Positions 43,980 to 52,009 of a stretch of 64,000 nt of DNA are shown one piece after another. Location of the stretch: the NCBI RefSeq assembly GCF_000224415.1, contig NZ_AFXQ01000009.1, positions 57,047 to 121,046 on the forward strand. The letters run 5' to 3'. This DNA is from Citricoccus sp. CH26A. Its GTDB lineage: Bacteria > Actinomycetota > Actinomycetes > Actinomycetales > Micrococcaceae. Position 1 is the stretch's first letter, and each line of letters opens with the position of its first letter. The notes below the pieces were generated by a model. The model did no database searches and was not told where the DNA came from. It saw only the letters and a list, made by a program, of their open reading frames with translations. The position numbers and the translations under genes were made by a program.

Positions 43980-45158
43980 TCAGAGTCGTTCGATGATGGT
44001 GGCGTTGGCCATGCCGCCGGCCTCGCACATGAGCTGGAGGCCGAAGCGGTGATCGTTGTCCTCCAGGGCGTGCAGCATCGTGGTGAGCAACCGGGTCCCC
44101 GAGGCGCCGAGCGGATGTCCGAGGGCGATCGCCCCTCCGCGGGGATTGAGCTTCGCAGGATCGGCGTCGAAGTGCTGCTGCCAGGCGAGGGGGACCGGGG
44201 CGAAGGCCTCATTGACCTCGACGTGGTCCATCTCCTCCAGCCGCATGGACGACCGCTCGAGGATCTTCTCCGTAGCCGGGATGGGAGCGGTGAGCATCAG
44301 CAGAGGATCGTCACCGACGGCCGTCATGGCATGGATCCGTGCACGGGGCCGCAAGCCCAGCTCCCGTGCCTTGCGCTCGCTGACCATCAGCACGAGGCTG
44401 GCGGCGTCGGAGATCTGGGAGGCGTTGCCGGCGGTCACCGACCAGGTGACCTCGGGGAACCGCCCGCTGAGCTCTGGCGTCTCGAAGACCGGGTTGAGGG
44501 TGGCCAGGCGCTCCACGGTGGTGCCGGGTCGTGGGGTCTCGTCCCGGTTGACCACGGTCCCGTCCGGGGCCGTCACCGGAACGATCTCCCGTTCGAAGCA
44601 CGGGGCGGCGGCAGCGGCCAGGTGGTGGGACCGGGCGGCGTACTCGTCCTGCGCCGTCCGGGCGATGCCGTACTTGGCGGCGACCAGTTCCGCGGCGACG
44701 CCCTGGGAGACCAGCCCCGGGGAGTAACGGGCCGTGACCGACGGGCCGAAGGGATCGGCCCCGGCGCGGGCGGAGCCCATGGGCACGCGGCTCATGGACT
44801 CGATCCCGCCGGCGATCACCAGGTCATAGGTTCCGGACATGATGCCCTGCGCGGCGAAGTGCACCGCCTGCTGTGACGAGCCGCACTTGCGGTCGATGGT
44901 GGTCGACGGGACGTGCGCCGGGAATCCGGCGGCCAGCCAGGCCATGCGCCCGGGTGTCGCGGATTGCTCCCCGGTCTGCGAGACGCAGCCGATGAGCACG
45001 TCGTCGACCTCTCCGGGGTCGATGCCCGTGCGGTCCACCAGGGCGGTCAGCGCCTGGGCCAGGAGGTCCACGGGGTGGATCTCGGCCAGTGCGCCGCCGG
45101 CGCGGCCGCGGCCGGTGGGGGTGCGTAGCGCGTCAGCGATCAAGGCGTCGGTAGTCAT
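43980..45158 (-). CDS. Acetyl-CoA C-acyltransferase (thiolase)
   Basis: A 392-residue degradative thiolase: nucleophile Cys92 in DRKCGSSQQ, NEAFAPVPLAW, the active-site His in ALGHPLGASGTRL and the second Cys in CEAGGMANA. Typical FadA-type enzyme cleaving 3-ketoacyl-CoA. AGGAGG precedes ATG 45158. First gene of the minus-strand operon thiolase - HSD10 - F420 reductase - hydratase - MFS. Confidence 0.92.
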   Translation of the reverse strand: MTTDALIADALRTPTGRGRAGGALAEIHPVDLLAQALTALVDRTGIDPGEVDDVLIGCVSQTGEQSATPGRMAWLAAGFPAHVPSTTIDRKCGSSQQAVHFAAQGIMSGTYDLVIAGGIESMSRVPMGSARAGADPFGPSVTARYSPGLVSQGVAAELVAAKYGIARTAQDEYAARSHHLAAAAAPCFEREIVPVTAPDGTVVNRDETPRPGTTVERLATLNPVFETPELSGRFPEVTWSVTAGNASQISDAASLVLMVSERKARELGLRPRARIHAMTAVGDDPLLMLTAPIPATEKILERSSMRLEEMDHVEVNEAFAPVPLAWQQHFDADPAKLNPRGGAIALGHPLGASGTRLLTTMLHALEDNDHRFGLQLMCEAGGMANATIIERL

Positions 45159-45171
45159 GGATGAACCTCCT

Positions 45172-45198
45172 GCATATTGCTTATCATGATTGTCATCT
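45172..45198 (-). promoter_or_regulatory. Thiolase operon promoter with AT-rich motif
   Basis: Minus strand reads GATGACAATCATGATAAGCAATATG just before the ribosome site of the thiolase. GATAAG may be the -10. The ATGACAATCATGAT element matches the regulon motif. Confidence 0.45.
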
Positions 45199-45260
45199 TG
45201 CCCGCAATGGGTCGCCAGGGGATGTCATCGTGTGACCTCCCGGCCCGCTGAGGGGCGTGT

Positions 45261-45298
45261 CCATAATCCATGATGATTGTTATATTCAACATATCGTA
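45261..45298 (+). promoter_or_regulatory. Promoter/operator-like AT-rich site before SnoaL gene
   Basis: CCATAATCCATGATGATTG followed by TTATATTCAACATATCG: the clearest instance combining ATGATGAT with an inverted TTGTT-N5-AACA. Lies 45 bases upstream of the ATG at 45343. Confidence 0.5.
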
Positions 45299-45342
45299 GT
45301 CAGCAGGGGCCCCGAAGGGCGGCCCGGACAAGGAGTGACAAG

Positions 45343-45909
45343 ATGCCCAGCACCATCGCGGTAGACGACCGGGTCCGGCAGCTCGCCGACCGGGCCGAAA
45401 TCCAAGAGCTCGCGGTCCTGTACGGGTTCATCATGGATGAGCGCGACGAGGACGGGATCCGCCAGATCTTCACGGAGGACGCCACCCTGCGCTCCCAGGA
45501 CGGGGTGTTCGCGGCCTCGGGGATCGACGAGATCGTGGAGACGTACCTGGGTCGGTTCAAGGCCCTGGGTCCCACGAACCACTACAGCCACGGCCACGTG
45601 GTGCGGTTCCAGGCCGACGATCCCGACGTCGCCTTCGGCCTGCTTGCCTCCCACGCGGAGGTCTCGCGGAACGAGGTGGCGATGCAGGTCGCCCTCCGCT
45701 ACAAGGACACCTACCGTCGGGTGGACGGCCGCTGGCGGATCGCCGACCGCCTGATGTCCTACATGTACTACCTGCCCGTCACCGAGTACGCCGAGGGGCT
45801 GGGCGACCGGAACAGCGTCCGGGCCTACGGTGACCACCGGCCGTCCGACTGGCCGGAGTCGCTGTACTCGGAGCAGGGGAGCGCCTGGCTCAAGAAGTAC
45901 CTGTGGTGA
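45343..45909 (+). CDS. SnoaL-like NTF2-fold protein (4 of 4)
   Basis: A 188-residue SnoaL_4-like protein; ATG 45343 with AAGGAGTG upstream. RAEIQELAVLYGFIMDERDEDGIRQIFTEDATLR and NHYSHGHVVRF, then DTYRRVDGRWRIADRLMSYMYYL. It is longer at the C-terminus than the other three. Monocistronic, divergent from the thiolase operon across two operator-like sites. Function unknown; may be an isomerase, dehydratase or hydrolase. Confidence 0.75.
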   Translation: MPSTIAVDDRVRQLADRAEIQELAVLYGFIMDERDEDGIRQIFTEDATLRSQDGVFAASGIDEIVETYLGRFKALGPTNHYSHGHVVRFQADDPDVAFGLLASHAEVSRNEVAMQVALRYKDTYRRVDGRWRIADRLMSYMYYLPVTEYAEGLGDRNSVRAYGDHRPSDWPESLYSEQGSAWLKKYLW

Positions 45910-45954
45910 TGCTGCCGTCGGACGGCGGGGTGATCCGGCCCCGCTCCCGGTGAG

Positions 45955-45999
45955 CCGCCGTCGTCGTGTCGGACGTGCAGGACCGCACGACGACGGCGG
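45955..45999. terminator. Hairpin between convergent SnoaL and regulator genes
   Basis: Arms CCGCCGTCGTCGTG (45955-45968) and CACGACGACGGCGG (45986-45999), 14 bp, loop 17. First of two adjacent hairpins. Confidence 0.55.
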
Positions 46000-46007
46000 G
46001 GCCCTGG

Positions 46008-46035
46008 GGGCGGGGCGCCGGCCGGCGCCCCGCCC
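46008..46035. terminator. 28-bp perfect palindrome, bidirectional terminator
   Basis: GGGCGGGGCGCCGG followed directly by its complement CCGGCGCCCCGCCC, 10 bases from the stop of the regulator on the minus strand. Probably the terminator of both convergent genes. Confidence 0.6.
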
Positions 46036-46045
46036 GAGCGGGCTC

Positions 46046-46786
46046 CTAGATGCGGGCGGTCCAGGAGACTGGAGTGTCCAGCAGCTCGGGGAACTTCCGT
46101 TCCGCGTACCGGGTGTAGGCCGCAATGTGCTCGTGCATGGCCGCGGCCGCGGTCACGGGGTCCCGGGCAGCGATCGCCTGGTAGATGCTGGAATGCGCCT
46201 CGTACACGGCCGCCCGCCGGTGCTCGGGATAGTCGAAGCCGATGGCGCTGCCGTCGAGCATGCCCAGCAGCGACTCCACGAGGTAGCCGAACATCGCATT
46301 CCCGGAACCGTGGGCGATCGTGTCGTGGAACCGCCGGTTCATCTCCAGGAAAGTGGCTTCATCGCCGAGGTTCTCCCCCATGTGCTCCACGCTGTAGGCC
46401 AGGTCCGCGAGTTGATCGCCACTCATCCTGGTGGCCGCCAACTGGGCCATCATCGGTTCCAGGCCGGCGCGGGACTCGGCGATGGTGCGGAAGGGAGCGT
46501 TCTCGAACTGCAGGAGCAGCGTCAGGGCGGTGGCGAGTCCCGTGGCGTCCGGCTGCTGAACCACGGGCCCACCGCCCGGCCCCGGCTTGAGGGCGATCAC
46601 CCCTTGGAGCTCCAGGAACCGCAGGGACTCCCGGAGCGTCCCGCGCCCGATCTGGTAGTGCTCCAGCATGGCCCGTTCCGGGGGAAGCCGGTCGCCCACG
46701 GTATTGCCGCCGCGCTGGATGTCGGCAACGATCCGCTGGGCGACCAGCATGGCGGTCTTCTGCGGGCGCATGGATGAATCGGGCAT
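46046..46786 (-). CDS. GntR-family regulator, FadR subfamily (paralogue B)
   Basis: A 246-residue regulator, near-twin of the one at 37515: GDRLPPERAMLEHYQIGRGTLRESLRFLE is its DNA-binding domain and RAGLEPMMAQLAATRM, EMNRRFHDTIAHGSGN and HEHIAAYTRYAERKF its FCD domain. Effector-domain differences suggest a different ligand with the same DNA site. ATG 46786 overlaps the stop of the CoA-transferase gene (ATGA), so it is co-transcribed with it. GTG 46789 is an alternative start. Confidence 0.88.
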   Translation of the reverse strand: MPDSSMRPQKTAMLVAQRIVADIQRGGNTVGDRLPPERAMLEHYQIGRGTLRESLRFLELQGVIALKPGPGGGPVVQQPDATGLATALTLLLQFENAPFRTIAESRAGLEPMMAQLAATRMSGDQLADLAYSVEHMGENLGDEATFLEMNRRFHDTIAHGSGNAMFGYLVESLLGMLDGSAIGFDYPEHRRAAVYEAHSSIYQAIAARDPVTAAAAMHEHIAAYTRYAERKFPELLDTPVSWTARI

Positions 46787-48021
46787 CACGAGGCCTTGGC
46801 GGTGACATCGTGGGCGATGACGCCCCCGGCTGCGAGTCTGTCCAGGGTGTCCGTCTCCACGCCCAGCTCATCGGCGAGGATCGTGGCCGTGTGTTCCCCG
46901 ACCGCCGGGACGCCGTGGTAGGACGGCCGGGGGGTGCCTGCAACGTGCAGGATGGGGCCGGTCATCGTGGCGTTGCCCAGCACCGTTCCCGACAGTTCGA
47001 CCAGGGTGCGCTCCAGGAAGTGTGGGTCCTGGACGATGTCGCTGGAGTCGTTCACCGGAGCCGCGACGACCTCGTACTCCTCCAGCACGGCGAGCACCTG
47101 CTGGCGGGGCATGGAGCCGACCCAGCCCTTGACGATCTCCTGGAGCTCGTCGTTGTTCTCCATGCGGGCGGGATTGGTGGAGAACCGTTCATCCGTCTTC
47201 AGGTCCGGCCGGCCCATGGCGTCGAAGAGGCGCATGGCGATCGTCTGCGCGGAGGCGGCGATGGACAGCCACCCTCCATCGCCGGACTGGTAGATCCCGC
47301 GAGGAGAGGCCGAGCCGGAGGTGTTGCCCACCCGGGTCATGATGACGCCGTTGGAGGTGTAGTTGAGCAACGCGTCGCCGAGGATGAACATCAGCGGTTC
47401 ATAGAGGGCCACGTCCACCTCGGAGCCGACGCCGCTGATCTCCCGGCGGTACAGGGCCATGGCGGTGCCGAAGGCGGCCGAGATGCCGGCGATCGAGTCG
47501 GCAAAGCCGAACGGAGGAGAGGTCGGAGGGGTGTCCGGCCAGCCGTTGAGGAACGCATATCCGCTGGCTGTCTCCGCCACGGTGCCGAAGCCGGGGCGGC
47601 CACTGTAGGGACCGCTCTGGCCGAAGCCGCTGACCCGGGTCAGGACCAGTCGCGGATTGACCTCGGCCAGGACGTCGTACCCCATGCCCCACGCCTCGAG
47701 CCGGCCCGGGCGGAACGACTCGATCACGACATCCGCACCGCGGATGAGCTCGAGGGCCAGCTCGCGTCCCTCCGGCTGGCGCAGGTCGATGCCGACCGAG
47801 CGCTTACCGGAATTCAGGCGGGCGAATCCCAGGGCCAGCCCGTCCTTCTGTGGTTGCCACTGCCGGGCCATGTCACCGTTGACCGGGTCCTCGACCTTGA
47901 TGACCTCCGCTCCGAAGTCGCGCAGCATGCGCCCGGCGGTGGGGGCGGCGTACATCGATCCCAATTCCACGACCCGCACGCCATCGAGCAATGATCGGGA
48001 TTCTGACTTGGGCTGTTCCAT
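46786..48021 (-). CDS. Class III (CaiB/BaiF) acyl-CoA transferase
   Basis: A 411-residue CoA-transferase: GVRVVELGSMYAAPTAGRML, FGAEVIKVEDPVNGD, LNSGKRSVGIDLRQPEG, VVIESFRPGRLEAWGMGY and the catalytic Asp in FADSIAGISAAFG. It moves CoA from one acyl group (often succinyl-CoA or a product) to the acid being activated. It offers a third kind of activation beside the AMP- and ADP-forming ligases. Co-expressed with the FadR paralogue B. Confidence 0.9.
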   Translation of the reverse strand: MEQPKSESRSLLDGVRVVELGSMYAAPTAGRMLRDFGAEVIKVEDPVNGDMARQWQPQKDGLALGFARLNSGKRSVGIDLRQPEGRELALELIRGADVVIESFRPGRLEAWGMGYDVLAEVNPRLVLTRVSGFGQSGPYSGRPGFGTVAETASGYAFLNGWPDTPPTSPPFGFADSIAGISAAFGTAMALYRREISGVGSEVDVALYEPLMFILGDALLNYTSNGVIMTRVGNTSGSASPRGIYQSGDGGWLSIAASAQTIAMRLFDAMGRPDLKTDERFSTNPARMENNDELQEIVKGWVGSMPRQQVLAVLEEYEVVAAPVNDSSDIVQDPHFLERTLVELSGTVLGNATMTGPILHVAGTPRPSYHGVPAVGEHTATILADELGVETDTLDRLAAGGVIAHDVTAKAS

Positions 48022-48052
48022 GGCAACCTCACCCTCTTTCTTGAGTGCTACG

Positions 48053-48085
48053 CTATAGGTAGTAATAATGATAAGAGATTACCAG
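48053..48085. promoter_or_regulatory. Divergent promoter/operator-like site
   Basis: GCTATAGGTAGTAATAATG then ATAAGAGATTACC lie between the CoA-transferase (minus) and an SDR (plus). TTGAGT (48041-48046) and AATAAT (48064-48069) make a 17-base-spaced plus-strand promoter. The AATAATGAT element matches the regulon motif. Confidence 0.45.
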
Positions 48086-48189
48086 ACTGGCCATCGGTTC
48101 GACAGGGGCGGACGGTGCCGGGGCCGAGGCCGGTCCGGGTGCAGCGTGCGCCGGGCCTCGGCAATGATCCACTGGAGTTAGGGGAAACC

Positions 48190-48954
48190 GTGCAGACCGA
48201 CAGTTTCAAGGAATTCGACCTGACCGGGCGCGTGGCGCTCGTGACGGGGGGCAGCCGCGGGCTGGGACGCGCCATGGCGCTGGGACTGGCCCGCGCTGGG
48301 GCGGACATCATCATCGCCAGCCGCAATGGCGAGGCCTGCGAGGAGTTCGCCCGGGAGATCGAGGCGGAGACGGGCCGCCGGGCTGCCGGCTTCGGTGTCC
48401 ACGTGGGTCGCTGGGACGACCTGGAACCGTTGGTCGACGAATGCTACGAGGCATTCGGGAAGATCGACATCCTCATCAACAATGCGGGGATGTCCCCGCT
48501 CTACGACTCCGTCGACACCGTGAGCGAGCAGCTCTTCGACAAGGTCGTCGACGTCAACCTGAAGGGGCCGTTCCGGCTGGCGGCCCTGGTCGGGACCCGG
48601 ATGGCCGCCGGTGACGGTGGATCCATCATCAACATCTCCAGTGCGGCCGCGGTGCATCCCAAGCCGCACGTCCTGCCCTATGCGGCCGCCAAGGCCGGCC
48701 TCAACGCGCTCACCATCGGGCTGGCCCACACCTTCGGGCCCTCGGTCCGTTGCAACGCCATCATGGCGGGCACGTTCCGGACCGACGTGAGCAAGTCCTG
48801 GGACGAGGAGGCCTTCGGCCGCCGCGCGGAGACGTTCGCCTTGCGCCGAGGCGGCGAACCCGAGGAGGTCGTCGGCACCGCTCTCTACCTGGCCAGCGAT
48901 GCATCCAGCTACACGACGGGGGCGATCATCTCCGTGGACGGCGGCCAGCCCTAG
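48190..48954 (+). CDS. Short-chain dehydrogenase/reductase
   Basis: A 254-residue SDR starting at GTG 48190 (AGGGGAAA upstream). TGGSRGLGRAMALG, SRNGEACEEF (basic residue, NADP-leaning), NNAGMSPL, ISSAAAVHPKPHVLPYAAAK and VDGGQP. Classical FabG/gluconate-dehydrogenase-like sequence; probably a ketoreductase or alcohol dehydrogenase of the pathway. Followed by a strong hairpin. Confidence 0.88.
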   Translation: MQTDSFKEFDLTGRVALVTGGSRGLGRAMALGLARAGADIIIASRNGEACEEFAREIEAETGRRAAGFGVHVGRWDDLEPLVDECYEAFGKIDILINNAGMSPLYDSVDTVSEQLFDKVVDVNLKGPFRLAALVGTRMAAGDGGSIINISSAAAVHPKPHVLPYAAAKAGLNALTIGLAHTFGPSVRCNAIMAGTFRTDVSKSWDEEAFGRRAETFALRRGGEPEEVVGTALYLASDASSYTTGAIISVDGGQP

Positions 48955-48972
48955 CCTTCGGGCGCCCCGGGG

Positions 48973-49003
48973 CCCTGTTCCGGACCTGGCGTCCGGAACA
49001 GGG
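48973..49003 (+). terminator. Terminator after SDR
   Basis: Perfect 13-bp stem CCCTGTTCCGGAC / GTCCGGAACAGGG with 5-base loop, followed by TCCCTT. Confidence 0.7.
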
Positions 49004-49077
49004 TCCCTTCATGCCTGCGGGCCCGGCGTCCGCCTCGCCGATCACACCCGGGGCCCGTGCCCGCCCGGTCGAGCAGG

Positions 49078-50397
49078 TCAGTCCAGGGGCTCACCAGGCC
49101 GCGCGTACCGCCGGATGCTCAGCAGGGCCAGCAACGTGACCAGGGCGGCGCCCATGAGGAAGTACGCCGGGGAGCGCGGGTCACCGGTGCTCATCGTCAG
49201 CAACTGGACGAGGAACAGCGCGGTCCCGCCGAAGACGGCTCCGCCGATGTTGTAGCCGACGGCGAACGTCGCCATCCTGGTCCGCGATGAGGTGAACTCG
49301 GTGAAGAAGCAGATGACGACCGCCACGGCGCCTCCGAGGCCGATCGCCATGAGCCCTAGTGCCAGGATGACCAGGGCGAGCGAACCGGATGACAGCAGGA
49401 CGAACAGCGGATAGCTCAGGACCAGGAAGAACACGGCTGAACCGACGGCCACCTCCTTCCGGCCCACGCGGTCGGAGAGCCAGCCGACCACGGGGTGCAG
49501 GACGACGCTCAGCCCGAGGCCGATGGTGGTGGCCAGGAATGACTCCTGGCCGGAGAACCCCTGAGCTCCCAGGTACGTCGGGAAGTAGGAGAGGAAGACG
49601 AAGTTCGCGGAGAACGTCAGGGCGACCACGGCCGTCCCCTGGACGATGACCCACGGTGTCTCCCTGATGGCCTCGCGCAGCGGTCGCTGCGACAACTCCC
49701 CTTCGCGCCGGAGCTTGATGAACACCGGGCTCTCCTCCAGCTTCAGCCGAAGGTAGATGGCCACACCGCCAAGAGGCAGGGCCAGGAGGAAGGGAATGCG
49801 CCAGCCCCAGGCGTCGAAGGCCTCTCCCGGTGCGAGGGCGGTGACCCCGAGGACGACGGCGGAGGCCAGCAGGAAGGAGAAGGTCGCGCCACTCTGGAGG
49901 AACGCGGTGTAGAACCCCCGGCGGTGTGCGGGGGAGTGCTCGGCGATGTAGGTGACCACGGAGATGACCTCACCGCCGGCGGAGAAGCCCTGGACCAGGC
50001 GCAGCAGTACCAGCATGACGGGGGCGGCCACACCGATCGCGACCTCGGTCGGCAGGACGCCCACGAGGAAGGTGGCCAGAGAGATGGCCGTCACCGATAT
50101 GACCAGGACCGTCCGCCGCCCGACCCGGTCCCCGAGCGGTCCGAGGACGAGGCCTCCCAGGGGGCGCATCAGGTTGGCGACGCCGAAGACCGCGAAGGCG
50201 GACAGGATGCCCATCGCCGGGTCGTCCGAGGGGAAGAAGAGGCGGGCGATCGTGGCGGCCAGGAGCCCATAGAGGGCGTAGTCGTAGAACTCGACGACCT
50301 GGCCCGCCACGCCGCCGCTGACGATGCGCCGGATCTCCTTCCTCGATGCGGTCTGGACGGGGCTCGCGAGGGCCTCGGTGCCGGACAGGACGGTCAT
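49078..50397 (-). CDS. MFS metabolite:proton symporter (MHS/ProP-ShiA type)
   Basis: A 439-residue 12-helix transporter; ATG 50397 with AAGGAAC upstream. [23 protein letters not shown] and [13 protein letters not shown] are the metabolite:H+ symporter signature, with [12 protein letters not shown] and [12 protein letters not shown]. Substrates of the family are carboxylates such as shikimate, citrate or alpha-ketoglutarate. It overlaps cofE (ATGA) and so is the last gene of the F420 operon, an uncommon partner. Confidence 0.85.
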   Translation of the reverse strand: MTVLSGTEALASPVQTASRKEIRRIVSGGVAGQVVEFYDYALYGLLAATIARLFFPSDDPAMGILSAFAVFGVANLMRPLGGLVLGPLGDRVGRRTVLVISVTAISLATFLVGVLPTEVAIGVAAPVMLVLLRLVQGFSAGGEVISVVTYIAEHSPAHRRGFYTAFLQSGATFSFLLASAVVLGVTALAPGEAFDAWGWRIPFLLALPLGGVAIYLRLKLEESPVFIKLRREGELSQRPLREAIRETPWVIVQGTAVVALTFSANFVFLSYFPTYLGAQGFSGQESFLATTIGLGLSVVLHPVVGWLSDRVGRKEVAVGSAVFFLVLSYPLFVLLSSGSLALVILALGLMAIGLGGAVAVVICFFTEFTSSRTRMATFAVGYNIGGAVFGGTALFLVQLLTMSTGDPRSPAYFLMGAALVTLLALLSIRRYARPGEPLD

Positions 50398-51269
50398 GGC
50401 GTTGTTCCTTTCGACATCATGCACGTGAACGGATCAGCGGCACCGAGCGTCTCGTGAGTGTTCTCCCGAGCGTCGTCCGACCGGGGGGCGGCCGCCGCCA
50501 GGCCGGCGGCGAATCCCAGGTCGTAGGCCTCCGCGCTGCCGAGCCGGAACATGTCGTTCTCGGCGGGGCGTACCAGGTCGCGGGCCGTCGCCATGGGGCG
50601 GGACGGGTCGACGTCGGGCAGGACCAGGTGCCCGAGGCCACGGACCAGCGCTACGGGCCGGCCCGTGGCCTTGCCCTTGACTAGGTCGGCTGCTCCGGCG
50701 ATCTCATCAGCGACCGCCGCGGCCGAGGCCGACAGCAGGTTTCCGTGGGTGTCCTGGGTGCCACGGTAGTCCTCGAGCACCTTCAAGCCAGCTGCCCCGA
50801 TCGCTGCGTCCGTCTGGCCGTCTCGCCAGGGCCGGCCGAGGGTGTCGGAGAGGATGACGCCGACGGCGATACCGAAGCGGGTGCGGAGCGACGCGCAGAG
50901 ATGCCGGGCCGAACCATCCGGGTCCTCGGGCAGTAGGAGGACCGTGCCGTCGGGGGTGTTGCTGTTGTCCACCCCCGCGGCGGCGAGCACCAATCCGAGG
51001 CGGTTCTCCACGATCCGGGTACGGCCCCCCGGGTGGGTTCGGCTGGCCACCAGCCGGACGGTCTCCGCGGTGATGGCCTCTTCGCGGTCGGCGGCGCGGA
51101 CCTGCCGTCCCTCTGCCTTGGAGACGATCTTGCTGGTCACGACCAGGATGTCCCCGGTGCGGAGGCCTTCAGGTGATGCGGCGGCAGCGTCCCCGATGAG
51201 CGTGGCCAGGTCGTCGCCGGGCCGGACCTCGGGGATGCCGCCGAGGGCGGTGATCGACAGGGCGGTCAT
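50394..51269 (-). CDS. cofE: Coenzyme F420-0:L-glutamate ligase
   Basis: A 291-residue CofE; ATG 51269 with [56 protein letters not shown] and [20 protein letters not shown] include the GTP/Mg and F420-0 contact regions. It adds the glutamate tail to F420-0. Unlike mycobacterial FbiB there is no C-terminal nitroreductase-like domain (FbiB is about 450 residues), so the dehydro-F420 reduction must be done elsewhere or be unnecessary. Overlaps cofC and the MFS gene. Confidence 0.9.
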   Translation of the reverse strand: MTALSITALGGIPEVRPGDDLATLIGDAAAASPEGLRTGDILVVTSKIVSKAEGRQVRAADREEAITAETVRLVASRTHPGGRTRIVENRLGLVLAAAGVDNSNTPDGTVLLLPEDPDGSARHLCASLRTRFGIAVGVILSDTLGRPWRDGQTDAAIGAAGLKVLEDYRGTQDTHGNLLSASAAAVADEIAGAADLVKGKATGRPVALVRGLGHLVLPDVDPSRPMATARDLVRPAENDMFRLGSAEAYDLGFAAGLAAAAPRSDDARENTHETLGAADPFTCMMSKGTTP

Positions 51270-51979
51270 GCTGTCCTCCTCGTGCCGTGGAAGGGACGGG
51301 TCCGGGGCGTCCGGTCGGCGTGCCACTGCAGCGCCGCGAACTCAGTGGCCAGGCCGGCACCGCGCTCCAGCGCCCGGTGGAGGTCGGAGACGGTGTCGAC
51401 GTCCTGGCGGAGCGAGGAGTCTGCGCGTACGGGCAGCACCGCGTGCCCTGCGCGGCGGTGCGCCTGGCTCGACCCGGGGCCGAAACGGGGGGTAATCCCG
51501 GCCCCGGGTGCCGCCGTGATCAACGTCGAGCCACTGCCCTCCTTGTCGGGTACCAGTCCCAGCGAGACTCTGCGGGCAAGGTCCAGGGCCGCCGAGAGGT
51601 CGCGGGGCGACAGGCAGGGCAGATCGCCCGTGAGAGCAGCGACCGGAACGGGATGATGGTCCCTGGCCCAGGCGAGGCCGGCCTCGACAGCGGCATTCAG
51701 CCCGCGCTGGGGGTCTGCCACCACGGTGACCCCGGGCAGCATGGTGTGTACGGCCGGATCTGCGGAGACCACGACCACCCGACCGACCTCTTCGGCGGCC
51801 CTGGCCGCCACGACGGTGTCCCGGAGGAATGCCAGGGCCAGCCGCCTGCGCTGCTCAGGGTGTAACCCCGGTCTTCCCTCGCTCGCGTGGCCGAGCCGGC
51901 TCTTGGCCATGGAGCCGCCCTTGAAGGGCACCACAACGGTCCACGAGGCGCTGACGTGAGCGGACGTTCGACCCAGCAT
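51266..51979 (-). CDS. cofC: 2-phospho-L-lactate/PEP guanylyltransferase
   Basis: A 237-residue FbiD/CofC protein: [32 protein letters not shown] and [14 protein letters not shown] with the metal-binding Asp, then [10 protein letters not shown]. It makes the GDP-linked phosphoenolpyruvyl or lactyl donor used by FbiA. AAGGAAC precedes ATG 51979. Ends with an ATGA overlap to cofE. Confidence 0.88.
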   Translation of the reverse strand: MLGRTSAHVSASWTVVVPFKGGSMAKSRLGHASEGRPGLHPEQRRRLALAFLRDTVVAARAAEEVGRVVVVSADPAVHTMLPGVTVVADPQRGLNAAVEAGLAWARDHHPVPVAALTGDLPCLSPRDLSAALDLARRVSLGLVPDKEGSGSTLITAAPGAGITPRFGPGSSQAHRRAGHAVLPVRADSSLRQDVDTVSDLHRALERGAGLATEFAALQWHADRTPRTRPFHGTRRTA

Positions 51980-52009
51980 GATCTGTTCCTTTCCAGGACC
52001 AGGCCCGCG

